Of a stretch of 64,000 bases of DNA, positions 54,039-63,280 are shown one piece after another. Every line of letters begins with the position of its first letter. Within the stretch, counting starts at the first letter, position 1. The notes below the pieces were generated by a model. That model was not told where the DNA came from and made no database searches. It was given only the letters and a program-made list of their open reading frames with translations. This stretch comes from Bremerella volcania. Lineage in GTDB: Bacteria; Planctomycetota; Planctomycetia; Pirellulales; Pirellulaceae. Position numbers and translations under genes: made by a program. The stretch is taken from NCBI RefSeq assembly GCF_007748115.1, contig NZ_CP036289.1, positions 2,046,001-2,110,000 on the forward strand, written 5' to 3'.

Positions 54039-55541
54039 TTAGGAGGCGACGTGGCCAGCTTGCTGGGTTCCTTCGGAAACCAGGTGAGCTGGGTAGGCGT
54101 ACATGCCGTGCTCGTGGATATCGAGACCGGCCATTTCTTCTTCAGCACTGACTCGCAAGCCCATGGTGAACTTGATCAGGTTGAAGATCACAAAGCTGAC
54201 GCCGAAGGCCCAGACGAAGCCAACTGCGACACCGATGATTTGGCTGATCAGCTGAGCCGTGCCACCAGTGGTGACCAGACCGCCGTCGGTCATGAAGAGG
54301 CCCACAGCCAGAGTACCCCAAGCACCACAGACACCGTGAACCGAGACTGCACCGACGGGATCGTCGATCTTCAGCTTGTCGAACATCACACAGGAGAGAA
54401 CCACGATCACGCCACCGATCAAACCGGCGACAGCTGCCCATGCTGGGCTCAAGGCATCACAACCAGCGGTGATGGAAACCAGACCGGCGAGAGCACCATT
54501 CAAAGTGAACGAGGTGTCAGGCTTGCTGAACATGATCCATGAGGCGACCATGGCACCAACCACACCGGCTGCGGCAGCCAGGTTGGTGGTGACAGCGATG
54601 TAAGCGAAGGAACCACCACCGACAGCTGTGGTCGAACCAGGATTAAAGCCGAACCAACCCAACCACAGGATGAACACACCCAAGGCACCCAGCGGAATGC
54701 TGTGACCAGGAATTGGCTTGACCTTACCGTCAGCGGTGTACTTGCCAATACGGGGACCGATCGTGATGGCACCGGCCAGAGCCGCCCAACCACCGACCGA
54801 GTGCACCACCGTCGAACCAGCGAAGTCGTAGAAACCGGTTTCCATGCTTTCCAGCCATCCGCCGCCAGCGTACAGACCACCCCAAGCCCAGCTACCAAAG
54901 ATCGGGTAGACGATCACGGTGATCAGGACCGAGTACACGAGGTAAGCGGAGAACTTGGTTCGTTCAGCCATCGCCCCCGAAACAATCGTCGCGGCGGTAG
55001 CACAGAACACGGTTTGGAAGATCAGAAACGCCCAGTTGAAACCGACGTTCGAGTTCACTTCCACTGCTGCATCGCTGCCGCCATCGAAGATGAACATGTC
55101 CGTTCCAAGGAAGCCGTTGGTGTGACCGAACATCAGGCCGAAACCGATCAGCCAGAATGAAAGAGAGCCGATGGAGAAGTCCATCAGGTTTTTCATGATG
55201 ATGTTACAAGCGTTCTTGGCACGCGTGAACCCAGCTTCTACCAGAGCGAAACCAGCCTGCATGAAGAACACGAGGAACGCCGCCAGACAGGTCCACAGCG
55301 TGTCAACGTCGCCCAGAACGGCATCAGCGGTGAGAGGTTCTTCCGCTTCTTCTTCTTCAGCAGCACCTTCTTCGGCGGCGGCTTCTTCAGCCTTTGGTTC
55401 GCCTGCTTCGGCCATCGGAGCTTCCTCCGATGCCGGGGTTCCGGCGTCTTGCGCCGAAAGCGGGTAAGAGATCATGAGCCCGAGAGCGATTGCGAGCATC
55501 GCAAACCACACTCGGTTGGGGAGGGAGAGGGAACTTACCAT
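54039..55541 (-). CDS. amtB: Ammonium transporter AmtB with signal peptide and acidic linker
   Basis: 500 residues from the ATG at 55541; a longer frame to 55721 adds non-homologous residues. An N-terminal signal-like helix (VWFAMLAIALGLMISYPLSA) is followed by a long Glu/Ala-rich linker (residues 31-70). Then come eleven membrane helices of the Amt fold, for example FLVFFMQAGFALVEAGFTRA, GFGLMFGHTNGFLGTD, DFAGSTVVHSVGGWAALAGA (pore His), and SVHGVCGAWGTLAVGLF (second pore His). It imports ammonium and is normally blocked by PII when nitrogen is sufficient. glnB lies downstream. Confidence 0.94.
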   Translation of the reverse strand: MVSSLSLPNRVWFAMLAIALGLMISYPLSAQDAGTPASEEAPMAEAGEPKAEEAAAEEGAAEEEEAEEPLTADAVLGDVDTLWTCLAAFLVFFMQAGFALVEAGFTRAKNACNIIMKNLMDFSIGSLSFWLIGFGLMFGHTNGFLGTDMFIFDGGSDAAVEVNSNVGFNWAFLIFQTVFCATAATIVSGAMAERTKFSAYLVYSVLITVIVYPIFGSWAWGGLYAGGGWLESMETGFYDFAGSTVVHSVGGWAALAGAITIGPRIGKYTADGKVKPIPGHSIPLGALGVFILWLGWFGFNPGSTTAVGGGSFAYIAVTTNLAAAAGVVGAMVASWIMFSKPDTSFTLNGALAGLVSITAGCDALSPAWAAVAGLIGGVIVVLSCVMFDKLKIDDPVGAVSVHGVCGAWGTLAVGLFMTDGGLVTTGGTAQLISQIIGVAVGFVWAFGVSFVIFNLIKFTMGLRVSAEEEMAGLDIHEHGMYAYPAHLVSEGTQQAGHVAS

Positions 55542-56063
55542 GTGATTCGTACCTTTTACATAAGATGAAACAAACATCAGCCAGCTATATGCCAGGGCCA
55601 GGAATCGATCCAACGTGGGACATCTCTGAGTGCGCCTTCCCACGTAGGGTCGTGTGCACGAGAACCCCCTGTTCGCAAGCGTTGTGCCATTAGTTCCGAC
55701 TATGCCAATGAAAAGCCTCATGCAAGAATTGCTGGAGTTCTATGTCGTTTTCTAAGAACGACTTAGGAGAAGGCGGGAATTTGCGCTTTTCACTGGACGT
55801 TTTTGCCAGGGCCGCCGCATGCAAAGAATGCGCGCATGAAGCTTGCTACGATTCTCAGCACTTTTGCTTGGCGCCACTGCCTCCGTTTGGGACGCCCTTG
55901 GCATACGCAATCGCCGTAATAATGGCTTGTGGAGCGGCGCAACGAGAATCGGTCCGGCCGATAGAGGCATGTTTTGGCCGTAAAAAAATGCGCAAAAAAA
56001 GAGAGGCCTGAATCAGGTCTCTCTTGCTGCTTCGATCGAGTGAGGACTTCGGCGATTTCGTCT
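55542..56063. other. Intergenic region between amtB and the MBL gene
   Basis: 522 bases. The part 55542-55900 upstream of amtB should hold its promoter; the part near 55994-56025 is the terminator of the MBL-fold gene. Short frames on both strands have no start context or motif. No operator or NtrC-type site was identified by eye. Confidence 0.45.
55994..56025 (-). terminator. Rho-independent terminator of the MBL-fold gene
   Basis: On the minus strand AAGAGAGACCTG (56025-56014) pairs with CAGGCCTCTCTT (56010-55999) around ATT, with one T-G type mismatch, then a run of T (55994-56000). It lies about 40 bases after the stop codon. Confidence 0.83.
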
Positions 56064-56846
56064 CTACTTGGGCAGAACGCCTTTGACGATTTCGTCTTCC
56101 CACTCGTCCATCAGTGGCCAGTCGACCGCACACGTTCCGAAGTCGGCCATGTGAAGGTAGCCATTTAAGCGGGCAATCGTCTTATCGAGCATGGCATCAT
56201 CTTTCCGGAAGATGGGGCCGTGGCTCGGTAAAAGCCATTTCACGTCGCTGTGACGAATTCGCTCGAGCGATTTGATGAAGTCCGGGATATCGCTGCCATG
56301 GTGGGCATCGATCGCGCCAACGCATCCATCGCGATAGATGTTATCTCCGGAGAAGAGCAGATCCCCCATGCGGAAGCTCAACTGGCTGTTGGTATGGCCC
56401 GGTGTATGCCACACTTCGAGTTCGAGCTTGCCGACCCTCAAGACGTCGCCATCTTCAATCTGATGCTCGATCTTCACCGGCGGCATGTCGAGATGGATGT
56501 CTTGCAGGGCGATCTCGGCGAACGTTTGCAGTTTATCGCCCGATTCCAGAGCCTTCACAGCCAATGGATGGGAGGTGACCGTCGTGCCGAGAATTTGCTT
56601 GGCTTTGGCCAGTCCCTGGATGTGATCGACGTCGGCATGGGTGGCGATCAGCGTTTTGCAGTTGGCCAGAGGAAAATCGATGTTTCGGATGACGTCGATG
56701 TATTCCTCGACCGTTTCATCGAAACCGATGTCGATGAGAATCCATTCATTTCCCTCGAAAACCAGGTAAACATTGCAGCCTAACAGCTCGCCGGCCTGGT
56801 AGTTGAGTTCGATAACGTTGGGGAAGATTTCTTTGCGAGCCAGCAT
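56064..56846 (-). CDS. MBL-fold metallohydrolase
   Basis: 260 residues from the ATG at 56846. The metal motif reads [10 protein letters not shown] with His70, Asp74 and His75; the position usually filled by the second His is Asp72, a variant common in this family. Further ligands are [12 protein letters not shown] and [14 protein letters not shown]. Glyoxalase-II/persulfide-dioxygenase-like hydrolases share this fold. Substrate unknown. The gene is monocistronic with its own terminator. Confidence 0.88.
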   Translation of the reverse strand: MLARKEIFPNVIELNYQAGELLGCNVYLVFEGNEWILIDIGFDETVEEYIDVIRNIDFPLANCKTLIATHADVDHIQGLAKAKQILGTTVTSHPLAVKALESGDKLQTFAEIALQDIHLDMPPVKIEHQIEDGDVLRVGKLELEVWHTPGHTNSQLSFRMGDLLFSGDNIYRDGCVGAIDAHHGSDIPDFIKSLERIRHSDVKWLLPSHGPIFRKDDAMLDKTIARLNGYLHMADFGTCAVDWPLMDEWEDEIVKGVLPK

Positions 56847-56998
56847 GACAGGCAGATTACCTTGGGCGTAAATGGGATTTAGATAATATCCCCATCTTAA
56901 CCGCCCCCTCAGTTCAGTCACAACCAGAGGTTGCCCTGCTGAGTAAGATTGAGCACCCAAGTCATTAAGCGTACGTGGGTGCTCTAGTTCAGAATGAA

Positions 56999-57232
56999 TT
57001 AGCGACGCGAACCGCGAGTCAGGTAGGTACCAATCTCGCTAACGTCGACCTGGTCTGGGGCGTCGGCCATGCGTTGCCAAATCGTGTTGGCATCGTCCCA
57101 GTCAAGATTTGTTTCACTGCTGTTGGCAGACTGACAAATCGCTTCCAGGGCACGCTGTTCATCCCCTTCACGAAATGCCCAGACGTAAGTCTGACCATCC
57201 TTCTCATAAACGACTGCGTTCATCGTTACCAT
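56999..57232 (-). CDS. Small hypothetical protein (77 residues)
   Basis: ATG at 57232 with AAGGAGG seven bases upstream; a longer frame to 57280 is less likely. The product is acidic, with an N-terminal strand pair ([20 protein letters not shown]) and a helical part ([20 protein letters not shown]), ending in a basic LTRGSRR. Codon usage fits the host. No family recognised. A 20-bp palindrome lies upstream at 57327-57346. Confidence 0.65.
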   Translation of the reverse strand: MVTMNAVVYEKDGQTYVWAFREGDEQRALEAICQSANSSETNLDWDDANTIWQRMADAPDQVDVSEIGTYLTRGSRR

Positions 57233-57326
57233 AGGTCGCCCTCCTTCGCGTCCTGCCTCTTTTTGCCTCTGTTCCAGCAAGTCGCGGTGTTAAGTGATTG
57301 TTGAACGAATCCTCGGTGAACAACTC

Positions 57327-57346
57327 CGACGTGAAATTTCATGTCG
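57327..57346. promoter_or_regulatory. 20-bp imperfect palindrome, candidate operator
   Basis: CGACGTGAAATTTCATGTCG is symmetric around AAATTT with a single mismatched pair. It lies 95 bases upstream of the 77-codon gene and about 180 bases from the nnrD stop codon. A further half-site CGACGTGAA follows at about 57379. The symmetry and AT core suggest a dimeric regulator; none is named. Confidence 0.35.
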
Positions 57347-57524
57347 AAGTTCCGTTAAACCTTGTCAAAGAATACTCACTTCATCGACGTGAACCAATTG
57401 CAAAATCGTTGTGGATATCCGTACGCACTAATCTGTGATTAGCGGATGACTGTTTCGCCATGACGTTATCACCGCAACGGAAACGATAGTCGTGCAAACA
57501 ACCACTGTTGCATGGACGTTTGAT

Positions 57525-58412
57525 TTACGTCGAAGGGAGATCGCGTCGCGACTCGTAATCGCGCCACGCTTCCTCTAAGAACGTCAGCAAACCAGATGCC
57601 GTCAGACCTGACTGGGTCGTCTCTCGGATAGCCAGGTCGGCAGCTAATCCATGAAGATAAACCGCAAGAAGCGCCGCTTCATAAACATCAAGCGACTGAG
57701 CGAGCAGTGCGGTGATCAGACCGGTGAGCACGTCGCCTGTTCCTCCGGTGGCCAAGCCGGGATTGCCAGTGGGATTATGCCAATGACGATGTCCATCGGT
57801 AACGAGCGTCTGGGGGCCTTTCAAGACAACGACGACTTGCTGGTTCCCCGCGACGTCGACGGCCATGTCGCGCGCGTCTTCCATCGACAGATGCGGTTTG
57901 CCGACAAGACGCCGAAATTCGCCGAGATGCGGCGTGACGACACGTGGGCCAGCATGACCAGCAAGGGAATCGTCGCGCTGCGCTAACAAGTTCAAGCCAT
58001 CGGCATCGATGACCATCGGTTTAGAAAACGTTTCATAAAGATGACTCACCAGATGAAACAAGCCGCGTGTTTGTCCCAGCCCCGGGCCGATTGCCAGGCA
58101 GTCTGAAGAGTGAAGCTTTTCGTTCAAGCGTGCTTTGGCATGCAAGGGAATGCGTCCGGTGCGATCGGTCGGCAAGGCCCACGTCATGTACGACGGTTCA
58201 AAGTTGGCGACCGTGTTGATGATCGCATCAGGCACGGCCAGCGTCACCAGGCCTGCTCCCCCTTTGAGACACGCTTGTCCGGATAGACTAATCGAGCCAG
58301 GCATGCCGACCGAACCACCAACCAGCAGCGCCCTGCCAAACGTTCCCTTATGAGAATCGGCCGCTCGGGCGGCGATGATCGGCAAGCCGGATGGCAAAGG
58401 TTGATTGGGCAT
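57525..58412 (-). CDS. nnrD: ADP/ATP-dependent NAD(P)H-hydrate dehydratase (stand-alone)
   Basis: 295 residues from the ATG at 58412; the frame to 58511 is a longer shadow. Family blocks: GRALLVGGSVGMPGSISLSG, GLGQTRGLFHLVSHL, DADGLNLLA, VVTPHLGEFRRLVG and the catalytic ATGGTGDVLTGLITAL. It repairs damaged NAD(P)HX. Many bacteria carry a fused epimerase (NnrE) domain at the N-terminus; it is absent here, so an epimerase must be encoded elsewhere. It follows larB by 16 bases. Confidence 0.91.
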   Translation of the reverse strand: MPNQPLPSGLPIIAARAADSHKGTFGRALLVGGSVGMPGSISLSGQACLKGGAGLVTLAVPDAIINTVANFEPSYMTWALPTDRTGRIPLHAKARLNEKLHSSDCLAIGPGLGQTRGLFHLVSHLYETFSKPMVIDADGLNLLAQRDDSLAGHAGPRVVTPHLGEFRRLVGKPHLSMEDARDMAVDVAGNQQVVVVLKGPQTLVTDGHRHWHNPTGNPGLATGGTGDVLTGLITALLAQSLDVYEAALLAVYLHGLAADLAIRETTQSGLTASGLLTFLEEAWRDYESRRDLPST

Positions 58413-58428
58413 GAGTCGTTCCGTCACT

Positions 58429-59199
58429 TTAACCTTCGGATTGGGATTTGGCTTGGTGCACGCGAAGCGAAATGAGGCCGGCCAGGTACGCACCTTTAAA
58501 GCCAGCATCAATGTTCACGACCGTGACATTCGAAGCACAACTGTTCAGCATGCCCAACAGTGCGGCAACTCCCTGGAAGCTCGCTCCATAGCCGACGCTC
58601 GTTGGTACGGCGATGACCGGACAGGCCAGGTGACCGCCGGCAACGCTGGGAAGTGCCCCTTCCATGCCAGCCACGACAATTACGGCATCGGCATCACTCA
58701 ATAGGTGAGCTTGCTCTCCAAAGCGATGAGGACCCGCGACACCGACGTCTTGAATGAACACTGGTTCGATGCCCATCCAGCGTAACGTCTCGCGTGCTTC
58801 TTCCGCGACCGGCAAATCGCTGGTGCCCGCAGTGACCAGGCCGACGTTGCCCCAGGTCGGCTCGTTGCTGGGCATGCGAAACGTGCGGGCCTTTTCGTGA
58901 TAGATCGCTGCGGGCAACGCCTCTTTCAATGCGGCACCCTTGGTTGCGTCGATACGTGTCGCCAGCGACTTGTCACCACGCTCTTGTTGTTTGCGAAAGA
59001 TCTCGACGATCGTTTCGACCGACTTGCCTTCGCCGAAGACGACTTCCGGAAAGCCGCAGCGGCGAGCGCGATCGATGTCAAGCGTCGTGTCCGTAAGCTG
59101 CTCCGATTTGGGCTGCATGACTTGGGCACAGAAGTCCGCGAGAGTTACTTTACCGGCGCGGTAATGCTTGGCGAGGCGTTCCAGTTCGTGGCGTTTCAT
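58429..59199 (-). CDS. larB: LarB-like pyridinium-3,5-bisthiocarboxylic acid mononucleotide synthase
   Basis: 256 residues from the ATG at 59199 ([20 protein letters not shown]). The C-terminal half has the PurE-like AIR-carboxylase fold: [36 protein letters not shown], and [20 protein letters not shown]. In lactate racemase systems LarB makes the first step of the nickel-pincer cofactor. larA, larC and larE are not in the window, so the role may be independent. Co-directional with nnrD, 16 bases upstream. Confidence 0.88.
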   Translation of the reverse strand: MKRHELERLAKHYRAGKVTLADFCAQVMQPKSEQLTDTTLDIDRARRCGFPEVVFGEGKSVETIVEIFRKQQERGDKSLATRIDATKGAALKEALPAAIYHEKARTFRMPSNEPTWGNVGLVTAGTSDLPVAEEARETLRWMGIEPVFIQDVGVAGPHRFGEQAHLLSDADAVIVVAGMEGALPSVAGGHLACPVIAVPTSVGYGASFQGVAALLGMLNSCASNVTVVNIDAGFKGAYLAGLISLRVHQAKSQSEG

Positions 59200-59310
59200 G
59201 GAGATCGAGGTCAATGGTTTTCGATAGTGGAGCGAAATAAAACGTTTGATTATACGAAATCGTCACCGCTTGGGGCTGGGTCAAAATTCTTTTTGGAAAT
59301 CCCTATCCGA

Positions 59311-59344
59311 TCATGGTTTAATGGATGTCATGGTTTAATGGATG
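59311..59344. repeat. Perfect tandem duplication of 17 bp
   Basis: TCATGGTTTAATGGATG occurs twice in direct succession (59311-59327 and 59328-59344), in the intergenic space between larB and the Gfo/Idh/MocA gene. It probably arose by slippage. It adds possible start codons but none gives a long frame except the downstream gene at 59404. Confidence 0.85.
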
Positions 59345-59403
59345 GATTCCTGCACCATGCTTTCCCACCCACTTGCCCCCTGCCCTCTTCGAGGAATCTT
59401 TCC

Positions 59404-60714
59404 ATGAAACACCCGCAAAAATCTTCGCGTCGTCACTTCTTGAAAACAGCCGGGACCGCTGCGGCTATCGCTGGCGTTGCCAGCTACGTCCCCCGGCATG
59501 TGCTGGGTGCCGACGGCGTGCCGAGTGCCAACGACAAAGTGAACCTTGGCGTGATCGGTTTCGGCAACCGCTGCAAATACGTCATGGGAGGCACCCTGCC
59601 CCATGCCGACGTCCGCTGCATCGCCATTGCCGATGTCTGGTCGAAGCACCGTGACGAAGGCAAGGCGATCGTCGACAAACACTACGGCAACACCGACTGC
59701 GAGACGATGCGTGACTTTCGCGAGCTGTTAGACCGTAAAGATATTGATGCCGTCGTCATCGCGACCGGTGATCGTTGGCACGCGGCGGCATCGATCCTGG
59801 CCGCCAAGGCCGGCAAGGATGTCTACAGCGAGAAGCCATGCGGAATCACGATTGAAGACTGTCAGCAACTTGCCGATACGATCACGGCCGAGCAGAAGGT
59901 GTTTCAAGCCGGCACGCAGCGGCGTAGCGTTCCTAACTTCATTAAAGCGGTCGAACTGGCCCACTCAGGCAAACTGGGTGAACTGCAAACGCTCCATGCT
60001 TCCGTTTATCGGCCCGTCCTCGATAACAGTTGGTTGCCTGCCCAGGCTCAGCCTTCCCAAGACGAGATCGATTGGAATTTGTGGCTTGGCCCAGCCGCCT
60101 GGCGTCCGTTCAACCTGGCGTACGTGCAAGGGAAATGGCGCGGTCAGTGGGACTTCGATTCCGGCGCTCGGCTGCTGGATTGGGGGGCTCATACGTTGGA
60201 CCTTTGCCAGTGGGCCAACAAGGCCGACGCGACCATGCCGGTCGAGTACCAGCCACACAAGGATGGTATTACCTGTCAGTACGAGAACGGCGTGAAGTTG
60301 GAAATCGATTTCCTGGCCGATCCGTTTGGTGATCGTTCGCCAGACTACATCACGCGGCTGGGAACGTGTCCGGTACGTTTCATCGGCTCCGAAGGCTGGG
60401 TCGAAACAGGGGACAGCGGCGAGATCGTCTGCTCTTCGCCGGCACTGCAAAAAGAGATCACCGAAGACACGACGCGCGTGCGGGGCCTGGACGTGGCCAG
60501 TCACTCGCGTAACTTCCTCGATTGCATTCGCTCTCGCAAGCTGACTGCGGCCAATCAGAACGTGATGCGCAAGTCGCACATTGCCTGTCACGCAGCCGCC
60601 GCGGCCTGGATCTTTGATCGCAAACTGACCATCGATCCACAGAGGGAAGTCTTCGTGAACGACGCCGATGCCAACGGACTGATCTCGCGTCCGGACCGCA
60701 TCTGGAACGTGTAG
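59404..60714 (+). CDS. Tat-exported Gfo/Idh/MocA-family oxidoreductase
   Basis: 436 residues from the ATG at 59404, with AGGAA upstream. A twin-arginine signal (SSRRHFLKTAGTAAAIAGVA) directs export. The Rossmann nucleotide motif is LGVIGFGNRCKYVMGG, the family Lys is in VYSEKPCGITIEDC, and WDFDSGARLLDWGAHTLDLC holds the typical conserved block. In planctomycetes these proteins are linked with periplasmic sugar or sugar-acid metabolism. A longer frame starting at 58897 is a shadow of larB. A terminator follows. Confidence 0.9.
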   Translation: MKHPQKSSRRHFLKTAGTAAAIAGVASYVPRHVLGADGVPSANDKVNLGVIGFGNRCKYVMGGTLPHADVRCIAIADVWSKHRDEGKAIVDKHYGNTDCETMRDFRELLDRKDIDAVVIATGDRWHAAASILAAKAGKDVYSEKPCGITIEDCQQLADTITAEQKVFQAGTQRRSVPNFIKAVELAHSGKLGELQTLHASVYRPVLDNSWLPAQAQPSQDEIDWNLWLGPAAWRPFNLAYVQGKWRGQWDFDSGARLLDWGAHTLDLCQWANKADATMPVEYQPHKDGITCQYENGVKLEIDFLADPFGDRSPDYITRLGTCPVRFIGSEGWVETGDSGEIVCSSPALQKEITEDTTRVRGLDVASHSRNFLDCIRSRKLTAANQNVMRKSHIACHAAAAAWIFDRKLTIDPQREVFVNDADANGLISRPDRIWNV

Positions 60715-60734
60715 CCACTTCTACCGAATGATCC

Positions 60735-60775
60735 GGGAGCAATGTCTCAAATGTTGAAGACATGCTCCCTTTTTT
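60735..60775 (+). terminator. Rho-independent terminator
   Basis: GGGAGC (60735-60740) and GCTCCC (60764-60769) with ATGTCT/AGACAT continuing the stem after a one-base bulge, then TTTTTT on the plus strand. It lies 20 bases after the Gfo/Idh/MocA stop codon. Confidence 0.85.
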
Positions 60776-60809
60776 GTGGAATGGGTACTCTGTGGTTGAG
60801 GAGTGTTGA

Positions 60810-61991
60810 CTACTCTTCTTCTTCCCGCTGGGCAGCACTCAGCGCGCCGATCTCCCAGCTCAGGCGACCGAGCCAGAGGGAATAGACGAACGTGCCCCCG
60901 ACGAGCATCACCCCGCCTGGCAGTGCGATGTATGCCAGGCGATCAATTCCGGCGAAGAAGAAGAGAGCCGCGCCGGCAGCCAGGATTGCGGAGATCAAGA
61001 CGGACGTTGCCACATAGAACAGCAGCCACTTCCCCGGCAGCTTGAAAAGGGACGAGACGATCATGCCGCTCCACGGCGTGACCACCGAGCCTTGGTCGAG
61101 CATCGAGAGATAGATCACCGGAAAGGCCAGGAAGGTGAATGCCAACAGGGGAAGTGCCGACCACGGGTCGATGGTGGCCATGATGCCGAATGGAACGAAG
61201 CTCAGCAGCGCGGCGATCACCAAAAAGAGGGCTTCCATCATGCGATCGAAGATACCCAGTTCCGGCCAGTCCCATTCTTCCTGGCCGCTCGAGATCGACA
61301 TCACCAGGAATAGGAAATGGCTTCCCAGGAAGATGATCGTACCGGCGCCGAGAACCACCGATAGGGCGCTGCCGGCCAGGCTGTACATATAAGTCATGAA
61401 GGTCTGGTTCGGCTGCAGTCCGTAATAGATCGCATTGGCCGCGAAGTAGACCGTCACGGAAGCGAACAGCGAAAGAAAGACCCAGCGCATCAACAATCCC
61501 ACGTCCGAAAACAACAGGATGTCTCGTTGGATTTCTTTGGGAGAAAAGGTGAGCGGGTAATCGACCAACTCTTCACGTGGATCGTAATCGATGGGAGTCA
61601 GTTGCTCGCGATGCTTTTTCTCTTCTTCCTCGGACTCCTGGTAGTTGCGTGGTTTGCGTTCCTCGAACGCCCCCTGAGTCCGCTTGTTTAGGTCTTTGCG
61701 CTCGGCTTGCTCCTTGATCTCTCTTTGGGCCTGGGACATGATTTCCTGCCCCATCTTCTTTCGAGCATCATCATGATCGTGGGCTACCTCTTTCAGGCCA
61801 TACCCGTCTTCAAGCACAATCGGGTCAGGCACCTCCAGCTTGATCTCGGCCTTTTCAATCGTGAAGCGATGGTGGCAGTCAGGGCACTCCGTCTTGCGCC
61901 CCACATCCATCGTGCGAACCGACATGCGGGTCGAGCAGACGGGGCACTTCACCACGTGCGTCTTGATATGCGAGGAGGAATGCTCAGTCAC
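60810..61991 (-). CDS. Zinc-ribbon and coiled-coil protein with six membrane helices
   Basis: 393 residues. The N-terminus has a CPVC...CPDC zinc ribbon (KCPVCSTRMSVRTMDVG, then ECPDCHHRFTIEK). Residues 70-140 are charged and Lys/Glu-rich (HDHDDARKKMGQEIMSQAQR), likely coiled. From about 165 there are six hydrophobic helices (WVFLSLFASVTVYFAANAIY, LFLVIAALLSFVPFGIMATI, LPLLAFTFLAFPVIYLSMLD, LIYV-type later). The end is acidic (EREEEE-like). This is one of several zinc-ribbon membrane proteins in the window. Function unknown; the layout suggests a regulator or membrane organiser, which is inference. Confidence 0.78.
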   Translation of the reverse strand: MTEHSSSHIKTHVVKCPVCSTRMSVRTMDVGRKTECPDCHHRFTIEKAEIKLEVPDPIVLEDGYGLKEVAHDHDDARKKMGQEIMSQAQREIKEQAERKDLNKRTQGAFEERKPRNYQESEEEEKKHREQLTPIDYDPREELVDYPLTFSPKEIQRDILLFSDVGLLMRWVFLSLFASVTVYFAANAIYYGLQPNQTFMTYMYSLAGSALSVVLGAGTIIFLGSHFLFLVMSISSGQEEWDWPELGIFDRMMEALFLVIAALLSFVPFGIMATIDPWSALPLLAFTFLAFPVIYLSMLDQGSVVTPWSGMIVSSLFKLPGKWLLFYVATSVLISAILAAGAALFFFAGIDRLAYIALPGGVMLVGGTFVYSLWLGRLSWEIGALSAAQREEEE

Positions 61992-62314
61992 GAATCGGAC
62001 TTTCTAGCAGATGGGCAATATTGGACAAGACAACTACTATTCTAACGCAGAAAACCAGCAATACTCTTTGGCTTCCGCTTTCTTTGCACTTCGGAAAACG
62101 AACGTGGATCTTGCGTAAGTTCGTTCCTGCCGGCCCAGACCGAGGCGCATTTATATCGATTGTCTCGATTTAACGTCAACTAGTGAAGTAAGTTAGCTAG
62201 AATTCGGATGAAGGTTTGGTTGTCATTCGGTAACGAACCAAGCAAAATACGAGTTTTCCGACGAGTGGCTGGGCAAAATATGCAGGCCACGTCGCCCTTG
62301 GGCAAAGGCGAATT
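61992..62314. other. Divergent region upstream of ribF
   Basis: 323 bases between the minus-strand zinc-ribbon gene and ribF. A hairpin TTGGTT/AACCAA lies at about 62214-62239. No FMN (RFN) riboswitch pattern is seen. Promoters for both genes must lie here; no clear -35/-10 pair was singled out. Confidence 0.4.
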
Positions 62315-63265
62315 GTGCAACTTTATCGGGACCTGGATTCACTTTCGACAGAAATCCGAAGCGGAGCGCTAACGATCGGCAACTTCGATGGCGTTCACTT
62401 GGGACACGCCAAGATTGCGCAGCAAGTGCGGAAGCGAGCTGACGAAGTTGCCGGCCCGGCGGTTGTGTTTACGTTCGATCCCCATCCGGTGCGGCTTCTT
62501 CGCCCGGAATTGGCTCCGCCCCCCCTTACCTGGACACGGCGCAAGGTCGAGCTTCTCGGTCAACTCGGCATCGATGCCGTCATCGCATATCCCACCACGC
62601 CCGAGCTTCTGCAGTTAACGCCGGACGAATTCTTCCAGCAGATCATCGTGCAGAAGATGGCTGCCAAGGCAATGGTTGAAGGGCCCAATTTTAATTTTGG
62701 AAAAGACCGCGCCGGCGACGTCAAAACATTAGAAGCATTATGCCTGAAGAACGGCATCCTGCTGGATATCGTCGAGCCCCTAACCCGCCCAGGCGAAACC
62801 GAGTACGTCTCGAGCAGCCGCATTCGCAAGCTGATCGCTCAGGGTAATGTCCAGCTGGCCTGCGAGATGTTGACGCAGCCGTATCGCATCCGCGGAATGG
62901 TCACGCACGGAGCCGGCCGCGGAGCAAATCTAGGGTTCGCGACCGCCAACCTGGAAGCGGTCGATACGCTGGTGCCTGAGATGGGGGTTTACGCCGGAAT
63001 GAGTTATCGGGGGGACGATGCGTACGCCGCCGCGATCAACATTGGTCCGAATCCCACGTTCGGCGAGAAGGCCCGCAAGATCGAGGTCCACCTGATCGAT
63101 TTTCAAGGATCGCTCTACGGCGAGCCGCTGGAAGTCTCGTTTCTGTCGCGCTTGCGCGATGTGACCACGTTTCCCGACGTCGATGCACTCAAGAACCAAC
63201 TCAATCAAGACATTCAAACCACGATCCAGACTTTTCAAAACTATCAGTCGAAGACTTCTTGTTAG
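62315..63265 (+). CDS. ribF: Bifunctional riboflavin kinase/FAD synthetase
   Basis: 316 residues from a GTG at 62315 with AAAGG seven bases upstream (CAAAGGCGAATTGTG). The adenylyltransferase half has the nucleotide motif TIGNFDGVHLGHAKIAQQV and the ATP-site residues of SSSRIRKLIAQGNVQLACEM. The kinase half includes RGANLGFATANLEA and AAINIGPNPTFGEKARKIEV. It makes FMN and then FAD from riboflavin. It is followed after 15 bases by the phosphoesterase gene, probably one transcript. Confidence 0.93.
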   Translation: MQLYRDLDSLSTEIRSGALTIGNFDGVHLGHAKIAQQVRKRADEVAGPAVVFTFDPHPVRLLRPELAPPPLTWTRRKVELLGQLGIDAVIAYPTTPELLQLTPDEFFQQIIVQKMAAKAMVEGPNFNFGKDRAGDVKTLEALCLKNGILLDIVEPLTRPGETEYVSSSRIRKLIAQGNVQLACEMLTQPYRIRGMVTHGAGRGANLGFATANLEAVDTLVPEMGVYAGMSYRGDDAYAAAINIGPNPTFGEKARKIEVHLIDFQGSLYGEPLEVSFLSRLRDVTTFPDVDALKNQLNQDIQTTIQTFQNYQSKTSC

Positions 63266-63280
63266 ACTGCCTGAAGGACG

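Noticed and set aside
61992-62314. FMN riboswitch upstream of ribF
   Set aside because: The conserved RFN core elements are not visible; only a simple hairpin is present.
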